Source of the DNA: DASVSE01 sp036399715
GTDB taxonomy: Bacteria > Bacteroidota > Rhodothermia > Rhodothermales > Rubricoccaceae
Direction of reading: 5' to 3'
Length of the DNA: 16,615 bases
Assembly: GCA_036399715.1 (NCBI GenBank)
Contig: DASWMO010000300.1
Coordinates: 1 to 16,615 of the forward strand
Under the pieces are notes generated by a model. It saw only the letters and a program-made list of their open reading frames with translations, was not told the DNA's origin and searched no databases. The first letter of the stretch is position 1; every line of letters starts with the position of its first letter. Of the stretch, positions 6,904 through 14,367 are shown in pieces. The position numbers and the translations under genes were made by a program.

Positions 6904-7002
6904 CCCGACGCCGCGACACCCACCGGCACGCCTCGGCGTGCGCTCGCGGGGTCGCGGACACCAGCGCACTCCCGCGCAGTCGGTCCCCACTCAGGCTCCC
7001 CA

Positions 7003-8358
7003 ATGTTCGAGACTCTCTCTGAGAAGCTCGACGTGGCCCTCAAGTCCGTCAAGGGCGATGGCCGCGTCAACGAGCTCAACATCGCCGAGACGATGCGCGA
7101 GGTGCGCCGCGCGCTCCTCGACGCCGACGTCAACTACGACGTCGCCCGCGCCTTCACCAACAAGGTGAAAGAGGCCGCGCTGGACGACAAGGTTCTCCAG
7201 GCCGTCTCGCCGGGCCAGCAGTTCGTCAAGGCGATCTACGACGAGCTCGTGTACCTCCTCGGCGACGTCCACGTCGAGATGAACCGCGCCAAGCGCCCGC
7301 CGACGGTCATCCTCGTCGCGGGCCTCCAGGGCGCCGGCAAGACGACGTTCGTCGGCAAGCTGGCCAAGTTCCTCAAGGCCAAGGGCCGCAGCCCGATGAT
7401 CGCCGCGGCCGACGTCTACCGGCCGGCCGCCGTGGACCAGCTCGAAAACCTCGCCAAGCAGGTCGGCGTGCCCGTCTTTGCCCGCCGCGGCGCGGACGGC
7501 GTGCCGCTCCAAGACGCCGTCGCCGTCGCCCGCGAGGCGCTCGCCGAGGCCAAGCGGACGGGCCGCGACACGCTCATCATCGACACGGCGGGCCGCCTGC
7601 ACGTCGACGAGATGATGATGGACGAGGTCGTCGCCATCAAGGCCGCGGTCACGCCGGACGAGATCCTGTTCGTCGTCGACTCGATGACGGGCCAGGACGC
7701 CGTCAACACGGCCAAGGTCTTCAACGACCGCCTCAACATCGACGGCGTCGTGCTGACGAAGCTCGACGGCGACACGCGCGGCGGGGCCGCGCTGAGCATC
7801 CGCTCGGTCGTCCAGAAGCCGATCAAGTTCGCCTCGACCGGCGAGAAGCTCGACGCGCTCACGGAGTTCTTCCCGGACCGCATGGCGCAGCGCATCCTCG
7901 GCATGGGCGATGTCGTGTCGTTCGTCGAGAAGGCGCAGGAGCAGTTCGATGAGGCCGAGGCCGAGAAGCTGCAGCGCAAGTTTCGCAACCAGGAGTTCGA
8001 CCTCCAGGACTTCTACGACCAGCTCCAGAAGATCAAGAAGATGGGGTCCGTCAAGGACCTCCTCGGCATGATCCCGGGCGTCGGCAAGGCCGTCAAGGAC
8101 CTCGACGTCTCGGACGACGCGTTCAAGCACATCGAGGCGCTCATCCAGTCGATGACCCCTTACGAGCGTTCCAACCCGGATGCGATCAACGGCCCCCGCC
8201 GCCGCCGCATCTCGCTTGGCGCGGGCCTGGAGATTCAGGACGTCAACGCGCTCCTGAAGCAGTTCCGCGAGATGAAAAAGATGATGAAGACGATGGCCCG
8301 ATTCCAGGGCGCCGGCCGCAAGCCGACCGCCGCCCAGCTTCTCGGAAACCGCCGATAA
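7003..8358 (+). CDS. ffh: Signal recognition particle GTPase Ffh
   Basis: This 451-residue protein is the SRP54 homologue that binds signal sequences and the SRP RNA and hands ribosomes to FtsY at the inner membrane. It shows the helical N domain (1-95), P-loop GLQGAGKT (107-114), DTAGR (194-198) and TKLDGD (252-257) of the G domain. The methionine-rich M domain follows, with the RNA-binding stretch ERSNPDAINGPRRRRI near 389-404 and KMMKTM close to the end. The ATG at 7003 is chosen because MFETLSEKLDVAL is the conserved family start. The upstream in-frame extension is low-quality sequence. It heads the translation cluster and is followed 87 bp later by rpsP, a common arrangement. Confidence 0.98.
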   Translation: MFETLSEKLDVALKSVKGDGRVNELNIAETMREVRRALLDADVNYDVARAFTNKVKEAALDDKVLQAVSPGQQFVKAIYDELVYLLGDVHVEMNRAKRPPTVILVAGLQGAGKTTFVGKLAKFLKAKGRSPMIAAADVYRPAAVDQLENLAKQVGVPVFARRGADGVPLQDAVAVAREALAEAKRTGRDTLIIDTAGRLHVDEMMMDEVVAIKAAVTPDEILFVVDSMTGQDAVNTAKVFNDRLNIDGVVLTKLDGDTRGGAALSIRSVVQKPIKFASTGEKLDALTEFFPDRMAQRILGMGDVVSFVEKAQEQFDEAEAEKLQRKFRNQEFDLQDFYDQLQKIKKMGSVKDLLGMIPGVGKAVKDLDVSDDAFKHIEALIQSMTPYERSNPDAINGPRRRRISLGAGLEIQDVNALLKQFREMKKMMKTMARFQGAGRKPTAAQLLGNRR

Positions 8359-8375
8359 ACGCCGCGGAGCGGTGT

Positions 8376-8394
8376 CGGGGCGACGAATGCCCCG
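8376..8394 (+). other. Small hairpin between ffh and rpsP
   Basis: CGGGGC (8376-8381) pairs with GCCCCG (8389-8394) around a 7-nt loop in the 87-bp gap. It could attenuate or process the transcript. No T-tract follows. Confidence 0.3.
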
Positions 8395-8445
8395 CCCGTC
8401 CCGCTCAGTACCCGTACCCGTTCACCTGGCACCCGCCACCCGTTT

Positions 8446-9765
8446 ATGTCCGTCAAGATCCGGATGCGCCGCATGGGGCGCAAGCAGCACCCCGTCTACG
8501 CCCTCGTCGCCACCGACTCGCGCTCCGCGCGCGACGGCAAGTTCATCGAGGACCTCGGCCGCTACGAGCCCGTCGCCGAGCCGGCCCGCTTCTCGGTCAA
8601 CGCCGAGCGCGTGATCTACTGGCTCGGCCAGGGCGCGCAGATGTCGGACACGGCACGCAACCTCCTCCAGAAGGAGGGCGTGCTGATGCAGTCCGCGATG
8701 AGCCGCGCCGGCAAGCCGGCCGACGAGATCGCGACCGCCCTGGGCGAGTTCCAGGAGCGCCGTGCGGCCCGCACGCCGACCAAGATGACCAACGCCGAGC
8801 GCCGCGCCGCCGCCCTCCGCACGGAGCGCGAGCAGGCCGCCGCCAAGGCCAAGGAGCTCCGCGCCGAGCGCGAGGCCCGCGAGGCCGAGCTCGAGCGCCA
8901 GCGCCAGGAGTCCGAGGACGCCGCTCGCCTCGAAGCCCAGCAGAAGGCCCTCGAAGCCGCCGCAGCCGAGACCGCCGCCAACCCCGGCGAGGCTGCCCTA
9001 GAGGCCACGGCCGACGCGCAGTTGAACTCGGACCTCGCCGAGCAGCAGTCCATCGCCGACGAGGAGAACGCCTCAGAGGCGAACCCCGACCCGATGGGCA
9101 CCACGTCCGAGGCGCCGAACCCGACGACGGGCGCAGACCAGGGCACCGTCCAGGGCACGTCGCCGCTCGCCGAGATCGTCGCCGAGACATCCGGGCTGCC
9201 GGACGATGCCCCGACGAGCGACTTCATCGAAACCGGCTCGGGATCGCTCGAGACGTCCGACGCCGGCACAGGCGACACCGGTGCGGGTGATACCGGCACG
9301 GCGGACGCCGGCACGGGCGACGACGCCTCCGCCGACACCACCGCCAGCGCTGAGAACACGCCGGGCACGGACGCCGCCGCGACGACGGGCGACGACGTTG
9401 CCGAGACGCAGGCGGCCATCGAGGCCTCCGGCGACACGGGCGCCGACGCCGCCGTCAGCGATGCCGACGCCTCGACGGTTGCCGACGGTGCCCCGGACAG
9501 CGCCGAGACGCAGCCCGCAACTGAGAACGAGACGGCCGACGACACGGCCGGCGACTCGGAGGCCTCGGTCGTTTCGCAGGCCGACGCCGGCGCCGCCGAG
9601 AACAACGACGCGCCGGCCGACGCCGAGCCGGTCTCGGGCACGGAGCCGGGCTCGGACGCCGACGCCGACACCGGCGACACGAGCACCGACGCCGTCAACA
9701 CGATGGACCCCGTCGAGGGCGCCCCGTCGATCGACGACACGTCGGACGAGGCCACCAAGGCCTGA
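8446..9765 (+). CDS. rpsP: Ribosomal protein S16 with very long acidic C-terminal extension
   Basis: Residues 1-85 are a normal S16 protein of the 30S subunit (MSVKIRMRRMGRKQHPVYAL, DLGRYEP, WLGQGAQMSDTARNLL). The chain then continues to 439 residues, while S16 is usually 80-90 and Bacteroidota versions are longer by a modest charged tail. Residues about 104-175 look like a single charged helix rich in Ala, Glu and Arg. From 168 to 437 there is no Lys, Arg or His. This part is Asp, Glu, Ala, Thr, Gly and Ser with small GD/TG-type repeats, and must be disordered and highly acidic. Codon use stays like that of the neighbours, the frame is unbroken, and a normal TGA ends it 81 bp before rimM. 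The extension is therefore encoded, not an obvious assembly join. Its role is unknown. Confidence 0.96.
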   Translation: MSVKIRMRRMGRKQHPVYALVATDSRSARDGKFIEDLGRYEPVAEPARFSVNAERVIYWLGQGAQMSDTARNLLQKEGVLMQSAMSRAGKPADEIATALGEFQERRAARTPTKMTNAERRAAALRTEREQAAAKAKELRAEREAREAELERQRQESEDAARLEAQQKALEAAAAETAANPGEAALEATADAQLNSDLAEQQSIADEENASEANPDPMGTTSEAPNPTTGADQGTVQGTSPLAEIVAETSGLPDDAPTSDFIETGSGSLETSDAGTGDTGAGDTGTADAGTGDDASADTTASAENTPGTDAAATTGDDVAETQAAIEASGDTGADAAVSDADASTVADGAPDSAETQPATENETADDTAGDSEASVVSQADAGAAENNDAPADAEPVSGTEPGSDADADTGDTSTDAVNTMDPVEGAPSIDDTSDEATKA

Positions 9766-9773
9766 CTTTTTCC

Positions 9774-9808
9774 CGCGTCCCGGACTGGCACCCGCCGTCC
9801 GGGACGCG
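9774..9808 (+). promoter_or_regulatory. 12-bp perfect hairpin between rpsP and rimM
   Basis: CGCGTCCCGGAC (9774-9785) pairs perfectly with GTCCGGGACGCG (9797-9808) around an 11-nt loop, 8 nt after the rpsP stop and 38 nt before the rimM start. A five-T run lies before the hairpin, not after it, so it is not a standard plus-strand terminator. It could be a partial attenuator or an RNA processing or stability element. That would suit the known need for much more S16 than RimM in this operon, as described in E. coli. Confidence 0.6.
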
Positions 9809-9846
9809 TCGTATTCGGCCGTTTCCCCGCCACCCGTTAGACCGCG

Positions 9847-10452
9847 ATGGACGACTCCGCCGTCGACCCCGACCGCCTCCTGCTCATGGGCCGCCTCGGC
9901 CGCCCGCACGGCATCCGCGGCGACGTCAAGCTCACGCCCGAGACCGACGACCCGAAGCGGTTCGAGACGCTCAAGCGCGTCTACCTCGGCCGCACGCCCG
10001 AGACGGCGACCGAGCGCACCGTGAGCAACGTCCGCTTCCAGTACCCCAAAGGCCGCGTCGTCGTGCTTGTCAAGCTCGACGGCGTCGACACGCCCGAAGG
10101 CGCCGAGGCGCTCCGCAACGTGAACGTCTACGCCGACGAGGCCGACCTGCCGGCGCTCGGCGAGGGCGAGGCGTTCCTCCACGACCTCGTCGGCCTCGCC
10201 GTGTGGACCGTCGACGACGTCGGCGATCCGGCCGAGGCCATCGGGACCGTCCGCGACCTCTACGACGGCGCGCAGCTGCTCTTCAGCATCGCCCGCCCCG
10301 GCCTGCCCGACACCTTCCTGCCCGACGTCCCCGAGTTCGTCCTCGCGGTGGATCTGCCCGGCCGGCGCCTGCTCGTCCGCCCGCCCGAGGGCCTCTTCGA
10401 CGACTCGGCCGACGAGGTCGAAGGCACGGGCGACGACGAGCCCGCGGCCTGA
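9847..10452 (+). CDS. rimM: 16S rRNA maturation protein RimM
   Basis: This 201-residue protein helps assemble the 30S head and interacts with S19. The N-terminal signature GRLGRPHGIRGDVKL (15-29) and the PRC-barrel beginning EGEAFLHDLVGLAVW, about 109-123, are both typical. The segment PDTFLPDVPEFVLAVDL corresponds to the family's 'llP.v...v..vd' closing part. A short acidic tail (DDSADEVEGTGDDEPAA) follows. The start at 9847 gives a short leader before the conserved region. The trmD start follows 17 bp after the stop, so the two genes are surely co-transcribed. Confidence 0.96.
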   Translation: MDDSAVDPDRLLLMGRLGRPHGIRGDVKLTPETDDPKRFETLKRVYLGRTPETATERTVSNVRFQYPKGRVVVLVKLDGVDTPEGAEALRNVNVYADEADLPALGEGEAFLHDLVGLAVWTVDDVGDPAEAIGTVRDLYDGAQLLFSIARPGLPDTFLPDVPEFVLAVDLPGRRLLVRPPEGLFDDSADEVEGTGDDEPAA

Positions 10453-10469
10453 CTGGCCCCCGGCATCCG

Positions 10470-11204
10470 ATGATTATCGACCTCGTCACCGTCCTCCCCG
10501 AGCTCGTCCGGAGCCCGCTCGACCACTCGATCCTTCGCCGCGCGCGCGACAAGGGGCTGCTGGACGTGCGCGTGCACAGCCTGCGCGACTGGGCGACGGG
10601 GCGTTACCGGCAGATCGACGACGAGCCCTACGGCGGCAAGGGCGGCATGGTCCTCAAGCCCGAGCCGCTCTTCGCCTGCATCGAGTCCCTCCTCGAAGGG
10701 GCCGCGGCCGACGGGACGCCGGTCGATGACGTGATCTACCTCACGCCCGACGGCGAGACGCTCACGCAGCCGCTCGCCAACCGGCTCTCGCTCGGGACAC
10801 GCTACATCCTCATCGCCGGCCACTACAAAGGGATCGACGAGCGCGTTCGCGAAACGCTCGTCACGCGCGAGGTCTCGATCGGCGACTACGTCCTCTCGGG
10901 CGGCGAGCTGCCCGCGCTCGTTCTCATCGACGCCCTCGCGCGGATCATCCCCGGCGTCATCGGCGACGCCGCGTCGGCGCTGTCCGACTCCTTCCAGGAC
11001 GGCCTGCTGGACGCGCCGAGCTACACGCGCCCCGCCTCGTTCCGCGGCATGGACGTGCCGCCCGTGCTGATGTCCGGCGACCACGGCGCGATCCTCGACT
11101 GGCGCGAAGCGCAGCGCCTCGACCGGACGCGCGCACGCCGCCCGGATCTTCTCGGCGAAGCCGACCCGCCTGCCGGACGTGCGCCCGGCGAAGAGTCCGC
11201 ATAG
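10470..11204 (+). CDS. trmD: tRNA (guanine-N1-)-methyltransferase TrmD
   Basis: This 244-residue SPOUT enzyme methylates G37 of tRNAs using S-adenosylmethionine, preventing +1 frameshifting. DEPYGGKGGMVLKPEPLF (about 51-68) and YLTPDGETLTQPLANRL (about 90-106) are family motifs. GHYKGIDERV (about 117-126) and EVSIGDYVLSGGELP (135-149) form the trefoil-knot cofactor site, with D122 in the position of the conserved residue after GI. YTRPASFRGMDVPPVLMSGDH lies near 190-210. Most relatives have E where this protein has K in GHYKGIDERV, a mild change. The ATG at 10470 is chosen because MIIDLVTVLPEL is the conserved start. The frame remains open upstream within rimM. Confidence 0.97.
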   Translation: MIIDLVTVLPELVRSPLDHSILRRARDKGLLDVRVHSLRDWATGRYRQIDDEPYGGKGGMVLKPEPLFACIESLLEGAAADGTPVDDVIYLTPDGETLTQPLANRLSLGTRYILIAGHYKGIDERVRETLVTREVSIGDYVLSGGELPALVLIDALARIIPGVIGDAASALSDSFQDGLLDAPSYTRPASFRGMDVPPVLMSGDHGAILDWREAQRLDRTRARRPDLLGEADPPAGRAPGEESA

Positions 11205-11240
11205 ACCCCCGCCCGGCTCCGGCCGCGGCCCCCGTTCCCG

Positions 11241-11248
11241 TACCTTCC
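11241..11248 (+). promoter_or_regulatory. Possible internal promoter box before rplS
   Basis: TACCTTCC lies 59 nt upstream of the rplS start in the 95-bp gap after trmD and fits TAnnTT of the Bacteroidota -7 element. An internal promoter would let L19 be made at higher levels than TrmD. No clear -33 element is seen, so this is tentative. Confidence 0.3.
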
Positions 11249-11299
11249 AGGCTGTTCGCGCGCGACGCGTGCGGCTTCACCGACCGAGCTTCTACCGCC

Positions 11300-11662
11300 A
11301 TGGCGACCGACCTTCTCAGCCTCATCGAGGCCACCCAGATCCGCGACGACCACCCGTCCTTCGCCCCAGGCGACACCGTCCGCGTTCACGTCCGCGTGAT
11401 CGAGGGCGACAAGGAGCGCGTGCAGCTCTACGAGGGCGTCGTGATCGCGATCCAGAACTCGGGCTCCTCGCGCACCTTCACGGTCCGCAAGATCTCCAAC
11501 TCGGTCGGCGTCGAGCGCGTCTTCCCGTACGCCAGCCCGCGCATCGCGCGCATCGAGGTCGTCCGCGAGGGCCGCGTCCGCCGCGCCAAGCTGTACTACC
11601 TCCGCGGCCTCCGCGGCAAGGCGGCGCGCATCCAGGAGAAGCGCCGCGTGAGCGCCAAGTAG
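11300..11662 (+). CDS. rplS: Ribosomal protein L19
   Basis: This 120-residue 50S protein lies at the subunit interface. The family signature is clear: FAPGDTVRVHVRVIEGDKERVQLYEG (21-46), SRTFTVRKISNSVGVERVFP (about 57-76) and the basic C-terminus RRAKLYYLRGLRGKAARI. Length and start are normal. Its TAG stop overlaps the GTG start of the next gene by one base, suggesting translational coupling. It closes the classical rpsP-rimM-trmD-rplS order. Confidence 0.98.
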   Translation: MATDLLSLIEATQIRDDHPSFAPGDTVRVHVRVIEGDKERVQLYEGVVIAIQNSGSSRTFTVRKISNSVGVERVFPYASPRIARIEVVREGRVRRAKLYYLRGLRGKAARIQEKRRVSAK

Positions 11663-12450
11663 TGCGCCTCGCCGTCTGGCCCGGGGCGGCCTCCGCCGCC
11701 CTCGCCGATGCCCTTATGGCGTCGGGCGTCGTCACCGAGACGACCGTCGTCGAGCCCCACGAGGCCCGCGCGCTCCTCGACGCCGAGGGCGCCGACCTCG
11801 TGCTGCTGCCGACACTCAACGTCCTCCGGGCGCCCGACGAGATCGTCGTTGTGCCCGGCGTCGCCCTCGCGGGCGAGCGCTCGGACCGCCGCGCCCTCGT
11901 CGTCGCGGCCCCGCTGGACGCCGTCCACACGGTCGCGTTCGACCCGCGCGACCAGCAGGAGGCGCTCCTCGCGCAGCTCCTCCTCCGCGAGCACTACGGC
12001 GGCAAGCCCGTCTTCGCGCTCGGCGCCCCCGGCGCGGGGCTCGACGAGTGGCTCCAGGATGCCGACGCCGCGCTCGTCCCGCTCGACGTCGCCCGCGACG
12101 CCGAGGCGGCCGGGGCCATCGTGCTGGAGCTCGGGCAGGAGTTTGTGGACCTCACGATCCGCCCGATGCCGTGGGGCCTCGTCGCGGCGCGCGTCGGCAC
12201 GCTCGCCCCGCAGCACGCCGCCGCCCTCGCCGACGCGGCCCGCCTCGCCGATCCGAACGACGAGCGCCTCGCGCTCGACGGCGTCGCTGCGTTCCAGCTC
12301 ACGCTCGACGGCTACGCCGCCGACGGCCTCGAGCAACTCGCCGAGCTGTGGTTCCAGACGGGCACGCTCACCGACATCGCCGACGTGCCCTTCGCCCCGA
12401 CGCTCGTCCCGAAGGAGACTGACGAAGACGAGGAGCCCGAGGAGGACTGA
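11662..12450 (+). CDS. MqnA-like (periplasmic-binding-fold) protein of unclear function
   Basis: The GTG at 11662 shares its G with the rplS TAG and starts a 262-residue protein (VRLAVWPGAASAALADAL). No Shine-Dalgarno precedes it, and the GTG keeps the first beta-strand. The layout follows the MqnA/MqnD chorismate-dehydratase fold family. GADLVLLPTLNVL and VVVPGVALAGE align with the 'D.alvP..ey...pgi.i...G' region. VAFDPRDQQEALLAQLLLREHYG corresponds to 'valD..S.tS..L..lll', DADAALVPLDVARD to the 'aD.aliGd.A' region, and LGQEFVDLTIRPMPWGLVAAR to the 'LG.eW...TglP.v.A.w' segment. Key MqnA residues are changed (for example no S/T-rich 'SrTS' motif), so the menaquinone enzyme activity is doubtful. 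The last 60 residues and the acidic tail are extra. It sits alone among translation genes. Confidence 0.6.
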   Translation: MRLAVWPGAASAALADALMASGVVTETTVVEPHEARALLDAEGADLVLLPTLNVLRAPDEIVVVPGVALAGERSDRRALVVAAPLDAVHTVAFDPRDQQEALLAQLLLREHYGGKPVFALGAPGAGLDEWLQDADAALVPLDVARDAEAAGAIVLELGQEFVDLTIRPMPWGLVAARVGTLAPQHAAALADAARLADPNDERLALDGVAAFQLTLDGYAADGLEQLAELWFQTGTLTDIADVPFAPTLVPKETDEDEEPEED

Positions 12451-12527
12451 CGGTTCGTCCCCGTCAGTACGCCCTTAACGCTGCGTTCCGGCCGGGGGCG
12501 GGGATGGGTGATGAGCACCGTGCCCAC

Positions 12528-12543
12528 CCTCGGATCGCCGAGG
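12528..12543 (+). terminator. Short hairpin, possible terminator of the ffh-rplS transcript
   Basis: CCTCGG (12528-12533) pairs with CCGAGG (12538-12543) around the tetraloop ATCG, in the 151-bp gap between the MqnA-like gene and smpB. There is no T-tract. It may equally be leader structure for smpB. Confidence 0.3.
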
Positions 12544-12560
12544 CTACCGCCGCGGTACAC

Positions 12561-12596
12561 CCGCCGCCCCCGCCGCCCCCGCCGCCCCCGCCGCCC
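12561..12596 (+). repeat. Four perfect 9-bp repeats just before smpB
   Basis: CCGCCGCCC is repeated four times without change, and the remainder CGCCC leads directly to the smpB ATG at 12602. The leader is therefore a C-rich tract with no Shine-Dalgarno. Copy number is likely to vary by slippage, changing the distance from any promoter to the start codon. Confidence 0.85.
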
Positions 12597-12601
12597 CGCC
12601 C

Positions 12602-13054
12602 ATGGCCGACATCGTCTCGAACCGCCGCGCCCGCTACGACTTTACCCTCGAAGACCGCTTTGAGGCGGGCATCGTGCTGACGGGCTCCGAGGTCAAGTCG
12701 CTCCGCGCCGGGACAGCCAACCTCCAGGACGCGTTCGTGATGATCGCCCGCGACGGCGTCGACCTCGTCAACCTCTACGTCGCGCCGTACTCGCACGGCG
12801 GCTACGCCGAGCACGTCCCGACGCGCAAGCGCCGCCTGCTGCTCGGCAAGCCCGAGATCGCCAAGCTCCGCAAGGGCACCGAGGCCAAGGGCTACACCAT
12901 CGTCCCGACGCGGATGTACTTCAAGAACGGCCGCGCCAAGGTCGAGATCGCCCTCGGCAAGGGCAACAAGGCCCACGACAAGCGCGACGCCATCGCCGAG
13001 CGTGACTCCAAGCGCGCCCTCGACCGCATCAAGAAAGGCGGCTCCGACGACTAA
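12602..13054 (+). CDS. smpB: SsrA-binding protein SmpB
   Basis: This 150-residue protein binds tmRNA and rescues stalled ribosomes in trans-translation. The family marks are present: NRRARYDFTLEDRFEAGIVLTGSEVKSLRAG, about residues 7-37 (the tmRNA-binding beta-barrel entry), NLQDAFVMI, YVAPYSHGGYAEH, RKRRLLLGKPEI and KNGRAKVEIALGKGNKAHDKRDAI, ending in the usual basic tail. The length is normal. No tmRNA gene is visible in this window. tyrS follows 12 bp after the stop, so the two are probably one transcript. Confidence 0.97.
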   Translation: MADIVSNRRARYDFTLEDRFEAGIVLTGSEVKSLRAGTANLQDAFVMIARDGVDLVNLYVAPYSHGGYAEHVPTRKRRLLLGKPEIAKLRKGTEAKGYTIVPTRMYFKNGRAKVEIALGKGNKAHDKRDAIAERDSKRALDRIKKGGSDD

Positions 13055-13066
13055 CCACGCCACCCG

Positions 13067-14269
13067 ATGACCCTGGACGAGACCCTCGCCGACCTCATGC
13101 GCGGCGTCGCCGACGCGCTCCCGACCGGCGGCCTCCGGGCCCGCCTCGCGCGCAGCGCCGAGACGGGCGTCCCGCTCACGGTCAAGCTCGGCTGCGACCC
13201 CTCGCGGCCGGACCTCCACCTCGGCCACGCCGTCGTCCTCCGCAAGCTGCGCCAGTTCCAGGACGCCGGCCACCGCGCCGTCCTCATCGTCGGCGACTTC
13301 ACGGCGACCATCGGCGACCCCTCGGGGCGCTCCAAGACGCGCCCGCCGCTCACGCCGGACGAGGCCCGCGCCAACGGGCAGTCCTACATCGATCAGGCCG
13401 CGCTCGTCCTCGACACCGCCCCGGACAAGCTCACCGTCGTCCACAACGGAGACTGGCTCGGGCCGATGACGTTCGCCGACGTCGTCCGCCTCGCCTCCAA
13501 CGTCACCGTCGCCCGGATGCTGGAGCGCGACGACTTCCAGAACCGCTACCGCGACGGGCTCCCGATCTCGCTCCACGAGTTTCTCTACCCGCTCGCGCAG
13601 GGCCAGGACTCGGTCCACCTCGGGGCGGACGTTGAGCTCGGCGGAACGGACCAGACGTTCAACCTCCTGATGGGCCGCGCCCTCCAGGAGGCCGCAGGCC
13701 AGGCGCCCCAGGTCTGCCTCACGCTGCCCATCTTGGAGGGCACCGATGGCGTCCAGAAAATGTCGAAGTCGCTCGACAACGCCATCGCCCTCACCGAGCC
13801 GCCGAACGACATGTACGGCAAGCTCCTCTCGATCCCCGACGCGCTCCTGCCGCGCTACGCCGAGCTCGCCTCGTCCATCCCGACGGCCGGCCTCGCGGCC
13901 TTCGCCGCCCACGCCGCGGCCAACCCGCGCGACGCCAAGCACGACCTCGCCCTCAACATCGTCGCGATCTACCACGGCGAGGCCGCTGCCGCCGAGGCGC
14001 GCGCGCACTTCGAGCGGACCGTCATCCGCAAGGACGAGCCCGACGAGATGCCCGACCTCGCCCTCGACGGCCCGATGGGCCTCGTGGACGCCATCGTGCG
14101 CGCCGGCTTCGCGGCCTCCAATGGCGAGGCCCGCCGCCTCGTCGCCCAGGGCGGCGTCCGCCTCGGCGGCGAGACCGCCACAGACGCCACGGCGACCGTC
14201 GACGTCTCGGCCGGGCCGGTCGTCCTCAAAGTCGGCAAGCGCCGCTACGCCCGCCTCGTCGCCGCCTGA
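13067..14269 (+). CDS. tyrS: Tyrosyl-tRNA synthetase
   Basis: This 400-residue class I synthetase charges tRNA-Tyr. HLGH (51-54) is the HIGH motif after LGCDPSRPDL, and KMSKS (231-235) is intact. VGDFTATIGDPSGRSKTRPPL, about 80-100, and ELGGTDQTFNLLMGR are typical of the TyrZ-like branch (the long-insert type of TyrRS). The C-terminus, from about 337, carries an S4 RNA-binding domain (GLVDAIVRAGFAASNGEARRLVAQGGVRLGGE). The start is 12 bp after the smpB stop. A strong hairpin follows before the convergent T9SS gene. Confidence 0.97.
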   Translation: MTLDETLADLMRGVADALPTGGLRARLARSAETGVPLTVKLGCDPSRPDLHLGHAVVLRKLRQFQDAGHRAVLIVGDFTATIGDPSGRSKTRPPLTPDEARANGQSYIDQAALVLDTAPDKLTVVHNGDWLGPMTFADVVRLASNVTVARMLERDDFQNRYRDGLPISLHEFLYPLAQGQDSVHLGADVELGGTDQTFNLLMGRALQEAAGQAPQVCLTLPILEGTDGVQKMSKSLDNAIALTEPPNDMYGKLLSIPDALLPRYAELASSIPTAGLAAFAAHAAANPRDAKHDLALNIVAIYHGEAAAAEARAHFERTVIRKDEPDEMPDLALDGPMGLVDAIVRAGFAASNGEARRLVAQGGVRLGGETATDATATVDVSAGPVVLKVGKRRYARLVAA

Positions 14270-14307
14270 CCCGGCCACCTCGGCTCAAGCACACGCCCCC
14301 GGCAGCC

Positions 14308-14355
14308 AACCGCCCCCCCGCGGGGGGCAGGAGGCGCAGCCGACGGGGGGCGGTT
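14308..14355. terminator. Bidirectional terminator-like hairpin between tyrS and the sorting-domain gene
   Basis: AACCGCCCCCC (14308-14318) pairs perfectly with GGGGGGCGGTT (14345-14355). Within it the C-run can pair instead with the G-run at 14322-14327, giving a competing smaller hairpin. It lies between the convergent stops at 14269 and 14368. T-runs are weak (TT on each side), but the position and stability make a shared terminator likely. Confidence 0.6.
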
Positions 14356-14367
14356 CTGCGACGCCGC

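Noticed and set aside
12451..12601. A tmRNA (ssrA) gene beside smpB
   Set aside because: No tRNA-like ends or tag reading frame can be seen in this gap.
12464..14278. 604-residue minus-strand open frame opposite smpB and tyrS
   Set aside because: It is antisense to two clear genes and is composed of shadow-type Arg/Glu/Val/Gly sequence.
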